Origin: Sulfuritalea sp.
GTDB taxonomy: Bacteria; Pseudomonadota; Gammaproteobacteria; Burkholderiales; Rhodocyclaceae
DNA length: 64,000 bases
Direction of reading: 5' to 3'
NCBI GenBank assembly: GCA_022842325.1
Contig: JALHPU010000020.1
Location: 1 to 64,000 of the forward strand
The notes below the pieces were generated by a model that worked only from the letters and a program-made list of their open reading frames with translations, was not told where the DNA came from and did not search any database. A program made the position numbers and the translations under genes. Below are positions 39,219 to 49,156 of this stretch, piece by piece. Position 1 is the stretch's first letter; every line of letters starts with the position of its first letter.

Positions 39219-40214
39219 TCAGGGCTGGATCACCAGCTTGCCGCGCACGCGGCCGGCTTCGGAGAGCCGCAGCGCCTCGGGCGCCTGCGCCAGCGGGAAT
39301 TCCCGTTCGATCCGCACGCGCAGCTCGCCACGCGCCAGCTTGTCCAGCAACTGCGCGAGCTGCGTGCCGTCTTCGCGCATGAACCAGTAGCGGTAGGCCA
39401 CGCCGCCGGCGCGTGCCGCCGCCCGCGGCTTGCGCGAGAGCAGCCAGAACACCGGCGCCAGCCAGGGCTTGCCGAATTCTGCGGCAACTTCCGGCGTCGG
39501 CAGGTCGCCGATGCTGACCACGCGTCCGCCGCGCCGGGTGTGGCCGATCGAACGCAGCAGGGTCTCGCCGCCCTGGGTGTCGAGTACGGCGTCGAAGGGC
39601 GCGCAGACGCGGGTGAAGTCGGCATCGCGGTAATCCACGCATTCGTCGGCGCCCAGCTCGCGCAGCCAGTCGTGGCTGGCCGTCGAGGCCGTGGTCGTGA
39701 CATGGGCGCCCAGCCCCTTGGCGAGCTGGATTGCCAGGTGCCCGACGCCGCCCGCCCCGGCGTGGATCAGCACCCGCTCGCCGGCGCCGACCTTCAGTAC
39801 CTCGGTCAGGCATTGCCAGGCCGTCAGTCCCGCCAGCGCCACCGCCGCGCCCTGCGCGAAGCTCACGTCCTCGGGGATCCGCGCCAGGTGCTCCGGCCGC
39901 GCCGGCACGAACTCGGCGAAGCCACCCATGCGCGCCTTGTCCAGCCGCGCCGCCACCCGGTCGCCGATCTGAAAACCCTTCACACCTGGTCCGAGCGCCG
40001 TGACGACGCCGGCGGCATCGTTGCCGAGGATCGCCGGCATGCGGTAGGACTGCAGCGCCCGCAGCATGCCCATGCGGGTCTTGTTATCGACCGGATTCAC
40101 GCTCGCCGCCTGCATGCGGAACAGCAGCTCGCCGGGACCGGGCCGAGGTGTCGGCAACTCGCCGACGCGGACCACGTCGGCATCGCCATAGCGCTCGATG
40201 TAACAGGCTTGCAT
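39219..40214 (-). CDS. MDR-superfamily NADPH:quinone-type oxidoreductase
   Basis: 331 residues. N-terminal GroES-like half (YGDADVVRVGELPTPRPGPGELLFRMQAASVNPVDNK) and a Rossmann half with GERVLIHAGAGGVGHLAIQLAKGLGAHV. It lacks the zinc-binding Cys/His set of alcohol dehydrogenases, so a zinc-free quinone or enoyl reductase is expected. It stands alone, convergent with the TRAP genes. Substrate unknown, and no evidence ties it to the neighbouring aromatic pathways. Confidence 0.85.
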   Translation of the reverse strand: MQACYIERYGDADVVRVGELPTPRPGPGELLFRMQAASVNPVDNKTRMGMLRALQSYRMPAILGNDAAGVVTALGPGVKGFQIGDRVAARLDKARMGGFAEFVPARPEHLARIPEDVSFAQGAAVALAGLTAWQCLTEVLKVGAGERVLIHAGAGGVGHLAIQLAKGLGAHVTTTASTASHDWLRELGADECVDYRDADFTRVCAPFDAVLDTQGGETLLRSIGHTRRGGRVVSIGDLPTPEVAAEFGKPWLAPVFWLLSRKPRAAARAGGVAYRYWFMREDGTQLAQLLDKLARGELRVRIEREFPLAQAPEALRLSEAGRVRGKLVIQP

Positions 40215-40290
40215 GCTTTTTCCTCAGGCGGTCAGTAAGGGTCGCACCGGCGGTTACTCGTCGGCCGTGCGCTGCAATGATACGGCTCGC

Positions 40291-40311
40291 GCCGTCCAGC
40301 CAACGCCGACT
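40291..40311. repeat. 21-bp dispersed repeat, copy 6 (between panP and the MDR gene)
   Basis: GCCGTCCAGCC then AACGCCGACT, 17 of 21 positions, in the non-coding gap 3' of panP. Confidence 0.4.
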
Positions 40312-40359
40312 TTTGATGCTTCAGCGCCTTTGCAGGTCTTTTGGCGGCCCCGATCAAGC

Positions 40360-42045
40360 TCAAACAGGAAGCGAACCTGCCTTCGCGCAAAGCTGCCTGA
40401 TCTGTTCCAGCAGCACCAGGATCTCTTCCGTCCCGGCCATTTCGCATTGCTCGTCGAGCACCGATGAAAGGATCTTGTCGGTGGTCAGCGGGTTGGCGAG
40501 GACGACGCGGAACACGGTGATCCTGTCGCCGCGGTAGCGGCCGGGTGCGAGGCGCGTGCGGGAAACGAATGTCCGTCCGTTTTCGCGCTGCCGCTTCTGC
40601 ATGGTTTCGGTGACCTTGTCCAGCACCTCGTTGATGCGCGCGGCCTTTTCGGCCGGGGCGGCGGCCAGCTCCGCCTGCACCCAGGCCGGGTTGTAGCGGT
40701 AGGTAAGGATGTTCAGCTCGGGTTCGGTAACCAGTTCGAAATCGGGATGGGCCTCGATGTCCTGCGCGAAGCGGCGGGCACGCTCGATGCCCTGGTCGAT
40801 CAGCAGTTCATAGCCCTTGCGGCCGATGATCGAAAGGCCGGCATGGACCAGCATGGCCATGCCCGGCCGCGAGCCTTCGAGGGTGTGGCTGCCCAGGTCG
40901 CGCGAGCCTTCGCGCAGGATGTAGGCGGCGTGGTGCTCGATGGCTGCCAGCGCGGTGGGGTCCTTGAACAGGACCATGCCGGCACCCATGGGCACGTAGA
41001 GCTGCTTGTGCGCGTCGATGGTGACCGAGTCGGCTCGCTCGATGCCCTTGAGCAGCCCGCCGTATTTGGCGGAGAGCAGCGTCGGGCCGCCCCAGGCGGC
41101 ATCCACGTGGTAATGGCAGCCGAGTTCCTGCGCCAGGTCGGCAAGCTCGTCCAGCGGGTCGATGTTGCCGGTCTCGGTGGTGCCGGCCACGCCTATCAGG
41201 CTCAAGGGGCGGATGCCTTCGGCGCGCAGCCGGGCGCAGTGCTCGCGCAGCGATGCCATGTCGATCCGGTTGCGGTCGTCCGTATCCACGGCAACGAGGT
41301 TGTCGCGCCCGATGCCCAGCACGTCGGCGGCCTTGCCCAGCGAATAATGCCCGCGGCGCGATACCAGGATGGCCAGCCCGTTGCAGCCGAGGTGCTGCAA
41401 GGCCCTGGGCAGGCCTTCCTGGGCGATGCCCTTGAAGCCTTCGGCCGGGCCGCACAGGCAGTTGCGGGCCGCCCAGAGCGCCGTGAGGTTGGCGATGGTG
41501 CCGCCGGAACAGAAGGCGCCCAGGGCGTGGCGGCTGTTCTGGATCCATTCGCCGTAGAACGCGTCGTCACGGGTGTAGATCAGTCGGTGCAGCATGCCCA
41601 GCACCTGCCGCTCCATGGGCGTGAAGGCGCGCGAGGTTTCCACCTTGACCAGGTTCTGGTTGAGCGCGGTGAGTATTCGCGACAGCGGCAGCATGAAATA
41701 CGGCAGTGCCGATGTCATGTGCCCGATGAATCCCGGCGAGGCGGTGTGCACGGATTGCGAAACCAGCTTGTCCTTGAGGAATTCGGTGTAGTGGGAGACG
41801 TACATGGGTTCTTCGGGAATCCGCGACTGGGAATAGTCCCGCTCGATCTCGACCAGGTCCCGTTCCACGGCGACGATGTGGTCCTGCAGGAAGCCCGCCA
41901 GATTGTCGGAGATCGCCTGGTCGATCCGCCCGAGGGTGGAATCCGGCGCTTCGGGCACCGTGAAGATCCGGTGCATGCTCTCCAGGTTGGCCTGGGCCGG
42001 TTCTCGCAATCTAGTCATGGGCGGGTAAGTCCACCGTTCGTTCAT
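40360..42045 (-). CDS. panP: PLP-dependent decarboxylase, PanP-like aspartate 1-decarboxylase
   Basis: 561 residues from the ATG at 42045; an ATG at 42018 gives 552. Group II decarboxylase fold: ETSRAFTPMERQVLGMLHRLIY, AFCSGGTIANLTALWAARN, YHVDAAWGGP, and the PLP lysine in DSVTIDAHKQLYVPMGAG. The opening RIFTVPEAPDSTLGRIDQAISDNLAGFLQ is characteristic of the PanP group, which makes beta-alanine from aspartate for coenzyme A. It lies 48 bases after boxA on the same strand, so it may be read through from the box operon. Confidence 0.82.
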   Translation of the reverse strand: MNERWTYPPMTRLREPAQANLESMHRIFTVPEAPDSTLGRIDQAISDNLAGFLQDHIVAVERDLVEIERDYSQSRIPEEPMYVSHYTEFLKDKLVSQSVHTASPGFIGHMTSALPYFMLPLSRILTALNQNLVKVETSRAFTPMERQVLGMLHRLIYTRDDAFYGEWIQNSRHALGAFCSGGTIANLTALWAARNCLCGPAEGFKGIAQEGLPRALQHLGCNGLAILVSRRGHYSLGKAADVLGIGRDNLVAVDTDDRNRIDMASLREHCARLRAEGIRPLSLIGVAGTTETGNIDPLDELADLAQELGCHYHVDAAWGGPTLLSAKYGGLLKGIERADSVTIDAHKQLYVPMGAGMVLFKDPTALAAIEHHAAYILREGSRDLGSHTLEGSRPGMAMLVHAGLSIIGRKGYELLIDQGIERARRFAQDIEAHPDFELVTEPELNILTYRYNPAWVQAELAAAPAEKAARINEVLDKVTETMQKRQRENGRTFVSRTRLAPGRYRGDRITVFRVVLANPLTTDKILSSVLDEQCEMAGTEEILVLLEQIRQLCAKAGSLPV

Positions 42046-42092
42046 TGGATGCAGAGCCTTACACTGCCTGTGCGCGCTTGGCTGCGACGGCC

Positions 42093-43337
42093 TCAGTATG
42101 TCTCGACGTGATACCGTCCCTGCTGCAACATCTGCGGGCGCAGCGCGCTCCAGTCCAGGCCGTTGGCGCGGCACAGTTCGGTGAAGGCCTCCTCGACGCC
42201 CTTTTCCATGCCTTTCAGGCCGCAGAGGAAGACGTAGGTGTTCTCGTCGCGCAACAGGCGCGCGACGTCGACGCCGCGCTCGCGCAGCAGGTCCTGCACG
42301 TAGCGCTTGGGCTCGCCCGGCACGCGTGAGAAGCCGAAATTAATGTCGATGAATTCCTTGGGCAGCTTGGTCAGCGGGCCGAAGTAGGGCAGTTCGCCGG
42401 GACTGCGGGCGCCGAAGAACAGCATCTGCTTGCCCAGGCTTTCGCCGCCGGCGAACTTGCGGCGGCGGCGCTCGGTCATCGCCCGCATCGGCGCCGAGCC
42501 GGTACCGGTGCAGATCATCAGCAGGTTGCTGCCGGCATGGTTGGGCATCAGGAAACTGGTGCCGTAGGGGCCGACCACATTGACCTTGTCGCCCTTCTTC
42601 AGGTCGCACAGATAGTTCGAGCCGACGCCGCGTGCGGCCTTGCCTTCGTGGTCCTCGGTGACGCGCTTGACGGTCAGCGAGAGGTTGTTGTACTTCGGAC
42701 GCTCGCCGTCGCGCGGACTGGCTACGGAATACAGGCGGACGTGGTGCGGGCGGCCAGCGGCGTCGAGCCCGGGCGGCAGGATGCCGATGGTCTGGCCTTC
42801 GAGCACCGGGAATGAGGCGCTGCCGAAGTCGAGCACGATGTGGCGGATGTCGCTCGAAGCGTCTTCGGCGGTGAGGCAGAAATTGCCGCTGACGGTGGCC
42901 ACCGCCGGGGCGTGGATGCCGTAAAGGTTGACGTAGGGATGGGCGGCGGACCACGGCGGTGGCGCGGTGCCGCCCTGGCCGGCGGTGGAGGCGGCGGCGA
43001 TGCGTTCAACCTCGTCGGGCAGTTCGGTCGCCGTGTCGCCGGCGCCGACTTCCGTGCCGTGGTCGAGCGCGATCTGGGCCGGCAGGTTGTCCCACAGCAA
43101 TTGCTCGGCGAGCGGGTAGGCCTGGTCGGCCGGCATGTTGCGCCAGCTGTCGATGGCACCGGTCGGGCAGGGTGAGATGCAGTTGTAGCAGAGCTTGCAC
43201 TTGGCCGCATCGACCACGTAGTTGCGCGAGTCGTGGCTGATCGCATCGACCGGGCAGGTTTCCTCGCAGGTGTTGCAGCGGATGCAGATTTCGGGGTCGA
43301 TCAGGTGCTGGCGCAAGATGGTCGTGGCCGTGGTCAT
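42093..43337 (-). CDS. boxA: Benzoyl-CoA oxygenase reductase component BoxA
   Basis: 414 residues. The N-terminal ferredoxin part has two [4Fe-4S] motifs, [15 protein letters not shown] and [15 protein letters not shown]. From ~residue 145 a ferredoxin-NADP reductase-like part follows: [13 protein letters not shown] (FAD), [16 protein letters not shown] (NADP) and [18 protein letters not shown]. It transfers electrons from NADPH to BoxB. The linker between the two parts carries VGAGDTA (~residues 96-102), encoded by a copy of the 21-bp repeat. It is last of the box genes here, separated from boxB by 105 bases containing a strong hairpin. Confidence 0.93.
   Translation of the reverse strand: MTTATTILRQHLIDPEICIRCNTCEETCPVDAISHDSRNYVVDAAKCKLCYNCISPCPTGAIDSWRNMPADQAYPLAEQLLWDNLPAQIALDHGTEVGAGDTATELPDEVERIAAASTAGQGGTAPPPWSAAHPYVNLYGIHAPAVATVSGNFCLTAEDASSDIRHIVLDFGSASFPVLEGQTIGILPPGLDAAGRPHHVRLYSVASPRDGERPKYNNLSLTVKRVTEDHEGKAARGVGSNYLCDLKKGDKVNVVGPYGTSFLMPNHAGSNLLMICTGTGSAPMRAMTERRRRKFAGGESLGKQMLFFGARSPGELPYFGPLTKLPKEFIDINFGFSRVPGEPKRYVQDLLRERGVDVARLLRDENTYVFLCGLKGMEKGVEEAFTELCRANGLDWSALRPQMLQQGRYHVETY
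43030..43050. repeat. 21-bp dispersed repeat, copy 7 (inside boxA)
   Basis: GCCGTGTCGCC then GGCGCCGACT on the plus strand, 20 of 21 positions. Read on the boxA strand it is in frame and encodes Val-Gly-Ala-Gly-Asp-Thr-Ala in the interdomain linker. Confidence 0.6.
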
Positions 43338-43385
43338 GATGATTTCCTTGGTTCGGTTCGTCGCTTCTGCTAAGCAAAGATACCA

Positions 43386-43419
43386 GTCTTCCGGTCGCAG
43401 CGGACTGCGGCCGGAAGAC
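43386..43419. other. Strong hairpin between boxB and boxA
   Basis: Arms GTCTTCCGGTCGCAG / CTGCGGCCGGAAGAC around CGGA, one mismatch (G-T). No T-run follows in the direction of transcription, so it is better read as an RNA-processing or stabilising hairpin than as a terminator. Confidence 0.6.
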
Positions 43420-43442
43420 CGGAGAGGCTTGCTGTCAGTCGC

Positions 43443-44867
<1,425 letters not shown>

Positions 44868-44920
44868 GGCATTCTCCTGATTGGGGTTGGGGTCGTTGCA
44901 AGCATGAAACGAGTGTTTCG

Positions 44921-45062
44921 GTCGCTGGTGATATCGAGCGAAGCGAGCCGTTTAGTAACCCCCCGCGAGGGGGGCGAAGGGGGGCGGGCCGAGCTTGCCA
45001 GCCCATGGCAGACAAAGGTGCAAGCGCTTCATGATTTGCGAGTGATTGTCGAAGCCATGGGC
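44921..45062 (-). repeat. Structured intergenic element, copy B (before boxB)
   Basis: Minus-strand copy of the element at 16815-16956, same length. The hairpin is at 44959-44974 (CCCCCC-GCGA-GGGGGG on the plus strand). Relative to boxB it has the same orientation and nearly the same distance to the start codon as copy A has to tpx. Its 5' end overlaps the last ~12... bases of the boxC-boxB gap next to the boxC stop region but does not enter boxC (stop at 45074). Confidence 0.75.
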
Positions 45063-45073
45063 GTTGGTTTGCG

Positions 45074-46744
45074 TCAGACGCGTTCCCAGTTGAATTTCGC
45101 CTTGTTGCCGCTGCCGAAGACCTTCAGTGCGCCGGCTTCGCCGACGGCGTTGGGGCGGATGAAAATCCAGTTCTGCCAGGCCGAGAGGCGGCCGAAGACG
45201 CGGGTTTCCATGGTCTCGCCGGGGCCGAAGCGCAGGTTGGCTTCCATCGCAGTCAGCGCATCGGGTGACAGGCTGGCGCGCTCTTCGAGGACGATACGGA
45301 TTTCGTCTTCCCAGTCGAGGTCGTCCGGCGTCGCCGTGACCAGCCCCAGTTCCAGTGCCGCGGCAGCGCCCAGGGGCTTGCCGCTGGCAGCTTTGGCGGC
45401 CGCGATCGGGCCTTCCTCGCCGTAGAAGCGCGCAGCAATGCGGTACTGCCCATTCACCATCGGGTAGCTGCCGAAATTCATTGCCGACAGCGTGATCCTG
45501 GCTTCGCCCTGTTCGTCCTTGGGCAGCGCCAGCATGTAGCTGCGGTCCGCTGCCAGCAGCAGTTCGGCCAGGGTGCCGGCGAAGCAGCTGTCGCGCTCGG
45601 CCAGTGCGATCAGGGTGCGCGAAGTGACGTCCAGGCGCGCCAGGGTCCGCCGCAGCATGCCGATGGTTTCGCGGACGAACCAGTGCTGCTGGTGCTGGAC
45701 CAGCGCGGCATCGGCGGCCAGTACGTGCTGTGCGTCGCCGCGGGTCTGCAACACCCAGGTGCCGATTTCGAGGTCGTTGGTGCGCAGCATCAGGATCGCG
45801 TCGTCGAGTTCGCGTGCCATCAGCAGCGGCCACCAGGAGGCGCCGGCGGCGACGATGCTGTCGATGTCGCCGGCCGGTGCGCCGGCGGGGGCGGAAACCG
45901 TCAGCGTGGCGCGCCGCGCCTTGCGGTCGATGACCACGTCGACGGTTTCGTAGTGATAGCCGCTGTCATCGATGCTGCGCTTGACAGTCGGCAGGGCCAC
46001 GCCCTTGGCATCGGCCGGACGGTCGCTCTGCGTGGCGAGTTCCATGGCGCGCTGCTTTACCTTCTCGGCAAATACCTGCGGCTTGGCGTAATCGTCGATC
46101 AGACGCCATTCCTTGGCGCGCTGGGCGCGGATGCCTTCGGTCAGGGTGCAGAAAATGTCGGCGTGGTCGCGCCGCACGCGGCGCTTGTCGGTAACGCGGG
46201 TCAGGCCGCCGGTGCCGGGCAGCACGCCCAGCAGCGGCACTTCCGGCAGGCTCACGGCCGAGGAACGGTCATCGACGAGGATGATTTCGTCGCAGGCCAG
46301 TGCCAGCTCATAACCGCCGCCGGCGGTGGTGCCGTTGCAGGCGGCAAGGAACTTGAGCCCCGAGTGGCGGCTGGAATCCTCGATGCCGTTGCGCGTCTCG
46401 TTGGTGAATTTGCAGAAGTTCACCTTCCAGGCGTGGGTGGACAGGCCCAGCATGAAGATGTTGGCGCCGGAGCAGAAGATCCTGTCCTTGCCGCTGGTCA
46501 CCACCACGCTGCGCACTTCGGGATGCTCGAAACGCACGCGCTGCAGCGCATCGTGCAGCTCGATATCGACGCCGAGGTCGTAGGAATTCAGCTTCAGCTT
46601 GTATCCCGGCTTGATGCCGCAATCCTCGTTGATATCGAGATGCAGCGTGGCGATCTGGCCGTCGCAGCTCAGGCGCCAGTGCTTGTACTGGTTGGGGTGT
46701 GTGTCGTAGGTGATGGGCTGCCGGGGGGCATCGGGACTGTTCAT
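45074..46744 (-). CDS. boxC: Benzoyl-CoA-dihydrodiol lyase (epoxide hydrolase-lyase) BoxC
   Basis: 556 residues, a double-size crotonase-superfamily protein as expected for BoxC. N-terminal half: RSVVVTSGKDRIFCSGANIFML and CNGTTAGGGYELALACDEIILVDDRSSAVSLPEVPLLGVLPGTGGL, with the oxyanion-hole Gly motifs. The C-terminal half holds the second crotonase-like region. It opens 2,3-epoxybenzoyl-CoA to 3,4-dehydroadipyl-CoA semialdehyde and formate. It is 18 bases after boxR. The next enzyme, the semialdehyde dehydrogenase BoxD, is not in the window. Confidence 0.95.
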   Translation of the reverse strand: MNSPDAPRQPITYDTHPNQYKHWRLSCDGQIATLHLDINEDCGIKPGYKLKLNSYDLGVDIELHDALQRVRFEHPEVRSVVVTSGKDRIFCSGANIFMLGLSTHAWKVNFCKFTNETRNGIEDSSRHSGLKFLAACNGTTAGGGYELALACDEIILVDDRSSAVSLPEVPLLGVLPGTGGLTRVTDKRRVRRDHADIFCTLTEGIRAQRAKEWRLIDDYAKPQVFAEKVKQRAMELATQSDRPADAKGVALPTVKRSIDDSGYHYETVDVVIDRKARRATLTVSAPAGAPAGDIDSIVAAGASWWPLLMARELDDAILMLRTNDLEIGTWVLQTRGDAQHVLAADAALVQHQQHWFVRETIGMLRRTLARLDVTSRTLIALAERDSCFAGTLAELLLAADRSYMLALPKDEQGEARITLSAMNFGSYPMVNGQYRIAARFYGEEGPIAAAKAASGKPLGAAAALELGLVTATPDDLDWEDEIRIVLEERASLSPDALTAMEANLRFGPGETMETRVFGRLSAWQNWIFIRPNAVGEAGALKVFGSGNKAKFNWERV

Positions 46745-46762
46745 GGAATTCTCCGTTGGGTT

Positions 46763-47674
46763 TTATGGTGCTTCTGGGGTTAGGGTGACTGCTTGGCGCA
46801 GTTTCTTGAGGCATTCTTCCGGCGGACATCCGGTGGTATCGAGGGTGAAATCCGCCTTTGAATACAGGGGTTCGCGCGCGACCAGGATGCGGCGCATGTC
46901 TTCCATGGCTTCCGCATTGCCTTCCATCGGCCTGAAGTCGCCCTGGGCGACGACGCGCGACATATGTTCTTCCGGGGTCGCCTTGACCCAGACGGTAAGG
47001 CAGTTCATCAGCAGCAGATTGAAGGTTTCCGCTTCGGAGACGATGCCGCCGCCGACAGTGATCACGGCGCTTTCATGCTGGGCAACGAAGTTTTCCAGGC
47101 AGCGTCGCTCGAGGCGGCGAAAGCCGGGCTGCCCATACAGCATGAAGATTTCGTTGAGGCTCATGCCGGCCTCGGCCTCGATCGCACTGTTGAGTTCGAC
47201 GAATGGCAGCGACAGGTCGTTCGCCAGCGCGCGGCCGAGCGTGGATTTTCCGGCGCCGCGCAAGCCGACCAGGGCGATGCGCTTTCTGCGCGAGGCATCT
47301 TCCTTGCCGAAGTCGCGCATCAGCCGCAGCAGGGCTTCTTCGAGGCGATTGGGCGAGAGCTGTTCGAGGAAGCGGTGGATCAGCCGATATTCCGGAGAGT
47401 CCTGCTGCGGCTCGAGCAGTTCCATCAGCGAAATCCCCAGGGCATGGGCGACATGGCGCAGGACGATGATGGACGGGTTGGTTTCGCCGTTCTCGACTTG
47501 TGCCAGATAGCGTTCCGAGACGTCGGAGTTCAGCGCCAGTGCCTTGCGCGACATGCCGCGGCGCGCCCGAGCTTCGCGCACGCGGTGCCCGAGTGCATCG
47601 ATGAATTCGGTGTCGGCCGCCTCATCGATGAGGCGCAGGGAGTGGGGCGTGGCGTCTTTAGCAGTCAGTTCCAT
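46763..47674 (-). CDS. boxR: BoxR/BzdR-type regulator (XRE HTH fused to shikimate-kinase-like domain)
   Basis: 303 residues. Residues ~25-88 are an XRE helix-turn-helix (VREARARRGMSRKALALNSDVSERYLAQVENGETNPSII split over that span). A linker follows, then a shikimate-kinase-like domain from ~130 with P-loop GLRGAGKST (137-145). In Azoarcus CIB the paralogues BoxR and BzdR have this architecture and are released from DNA by benzoyl-CoA. It is the first gene of the box operon and divergent from bzdN, so it could govern both. I call it boxR from its operon, but bzdR is an equal possibility on sequence alone. Confidence 0.88.
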   Translation of the reverse strand: MELTAKDATPHSLRLIDEAADTEFIDALGHRVREARARRGMSRKALALNSDVSERYLAQVENGETNPSIIVLRHVAHALGISLMELLEPQQDSPEYRLIHRFLEQLSPNRLEEALLRLMRDFGKEDASRRKRIALVGLRGAGKSTLGRALANDLSLPFVELNSAIEAEAGMSLNEIFMLYGQPGFRRLERRCLENFVAQHESAVITVGGGIVSEAETFNLLLMNCLTVWVKATPEEHMSRVVAQGDFRPMEGNAEAMEDMRRILVAREPLYSKADFTLDTTGCPPEECLKKLRQAVTLTPEAP

Positions 47675-47717
47675 AGTGGTTCAGGCCAAAGTCAAAATTC
47701 TGTCGGGAGGCGAATAG

Positions 47718-47729
47718 GTACTATAGTAC
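47718..47729. promoter_or_regulatory. Palindrome upstream of boxR
   Basis: GTACTATAGTAC, perfect 12-bp palindrome, 44 bases before the boxR ATG. With the next bases (ATGG) it matches the palindrome before the TRAP genes at 13 of 15 positions. Confidence 0.55.
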
Positions 47730-47837
47730 ATGGTCAAATAAAAAAAGTGAAATATTTTTTTAAACCTAAACGAAAAGTGGGTATAAACGCCTTGCAACTG
47801 GCTGATAACAGGCTATAAATGGTGCTCACTTGGGGTT

Positions 47838-47916
47838 CTGAAAAATAATGCATGACCCTATTGACTGGGCTGTTTTTTTGTCTCATACTTCGCTCAGAAT
47901 GTGCAGTATGGTTCAG
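47838..47916 (+). promoter_or_regulatory. bzdN promoter flanked by mirrored TGCA-N6-TTCAG boxes
   Basis: Promoter candidate TTGACT (47861-47866), 17-bp spacer, CATACT (47884-47889). Upstream is CTGAAAAATAATGCA (47838-47852), downstream TGCAGTATGGTTCAG (47902-47916). The two are inverted relative to one another, 12 of 15 positions identical, centres 64 bp apart. As I recall, BzdR operators in Azoarcus contain TGCA repeats, so these are likely regulator sites. No FNR-type TTGAT-N4-ATCAA box is evident. Confidence 0.6.
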
Positions 47917-47998
47917 TTAAGGAACAATAGTTCCCAATCTAATGAATGGCCTGCCCGCAGCACGGAAATGCGGTGGGTGGCCGAAAAAGGAGGCACCA

Positions 47999-49138
47999 AT
48001 GGCTGATGGTTTGTTCGACCAGTTTCAAAACTGGTATGAGAAGCGCCACGATTACGCGCGTGACTGGAAAGCGCGTACCGGTGGTCAGGTGGTGGCAACG
48101 ATGTGCACCTATACCGCGGAGGAGTTGCTGATCGCCGCCGGCATGCTTCCGGTGCGCGTACTTGGCGCTCATGAACCGCAAAACGTGACCGAGCCGCATA
48201 TCTTCGGCATGTTCTGTCCCTTCTGTCGCGACTCGCTGGCCCAGGGCCTGCTCGGACGCTACGATTACTGCCAGGGCGTGACCCTGACGCAGTCCTGCAT
48301 CCAGTATCGGCAGACCTTCAGTTCCTGGCGCGGCAATGTGCCCACCGTGGAATGGGACTACTACGTGGCAATGCCGAACGAAGTGCAGTCGGCCCATGCG
48401 CGCAAGGCTCACTACGCTGAACTGCAGGCTTTCCGTACCTTCCTGCAGGCACTGACCGGCAAGGAACTGACCGACGCCATGCTGAAGGAAGCACTGGCCG
48501 TGGTCGACGAGAACCGCCGCCTGCTGCGCGAGCTGTTCGAATACCGCAAGGTGGCCAATCCGCAAGTGACCGGCGTCGAAGCGCTGTATGCCTCGATCAC
48601 GGCGCAGTTCGTGGATAAGCGCGAGCACAACGCGATGCTGAAGAAGGTACTCGCCGCCCTGCCGACGCGCCAGCTGAATCGTCCCGAAGGCGTGCGTTTC
48701 ATGACCATCGGTTCGGAAAACGACGACCTGGCCTTCATGGCCATGGTGGAGTCGGTCGGTTCGACCATCGTCATCGACGACCAGTGTTCCGGTACCCGTT
48801 ACTTCTGGAACGAGTCGAAGCCCGAGGACGACGTGATCAAGGCCATCGCCGACCGCTACTGCGATCGTCCCGCCTGCCCGACCAAGGATTACCCGGCCCA
48901 TACCCGCTTCGATCATGTGCTCGGCCTGGCCAAGGAGTTCAACGCGCGCGCTGCGATCTTCCTGCAGCAGAAGTTCTGCGATCCGCATGAGGGTGATTAT
49001 CCCGACTTGAAGGCGCATCTCGAAAACGCCGGCATTCCGACGCTGTTCCTGGAATTCGACATTACCAACCCGATCGGCCCCTTCCGCATCCGTATCGAGG
49101 CTTTCCTCGAGACGATGAGCGACGAAGAGCTGTTCTAA
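47999..49138 (+). CDS. bzdN: Benzoyl-CoA reductase subunit BzdN
   Basis: 379 residues from the ATG at 47999, which has AAGGAGG five bases upstream; the frame is open to 47942 but that extension is not needed. HgdB/BcrC-type fold: MCTYTAEELLIAAGMLPVRVLG, FGMFCPFCRDSLAQGLLGRYDYCQGVTLTQSCIQ, ending DITNPIGPFRIRIEAFLE. It forms the substrate-reducing module with BzdO and holds Fe-S cofactors. First gene of the bzd operon, with a ~100-nt leader. Confidence 0.95.
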   Translation: MADGLFDQFQNWYEKRHDYARDWKARTGGQVVATMCTYTAEELLIAAGMLPVRVLGAHEPQNVTEPHIFGMFCPFCRDSLAQGLLGRYDYCQGVTLTQSCIQYRQTFSSWRGNVPTVEWDYYVAMPNEVQSAHARKAHYAELQAFRTFLQALTGKELTDAMLKEALAVVDENRRLLRELFEYRKVANPQVTGVEALYASITAQFVDKREHNAMLKKVLAALPTRQLNRPEGVRFMTIGSENDDLAFMAMVESVGSTIVIDDQCSGTRYFWNESKPEDDVIKAIADRYCDRPACPTKDYPAHTRFDHVLGLAKEFNARAAIFLQQKFCDPHEGDYPDLKAHLENAGIPTLFLEFDITNPIGPFRIRIEAFLETMSDEELF

Positions 49139-49156
49139 CCTGACGGGAGAGATTTG

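Noticed and set aside
47800..47900. Possible FNR/AcpR box at the bzdN promoter
   Set aside because: No TTGAT-N4-ATCAA with acceptable mismatches is visible near the -41 position.
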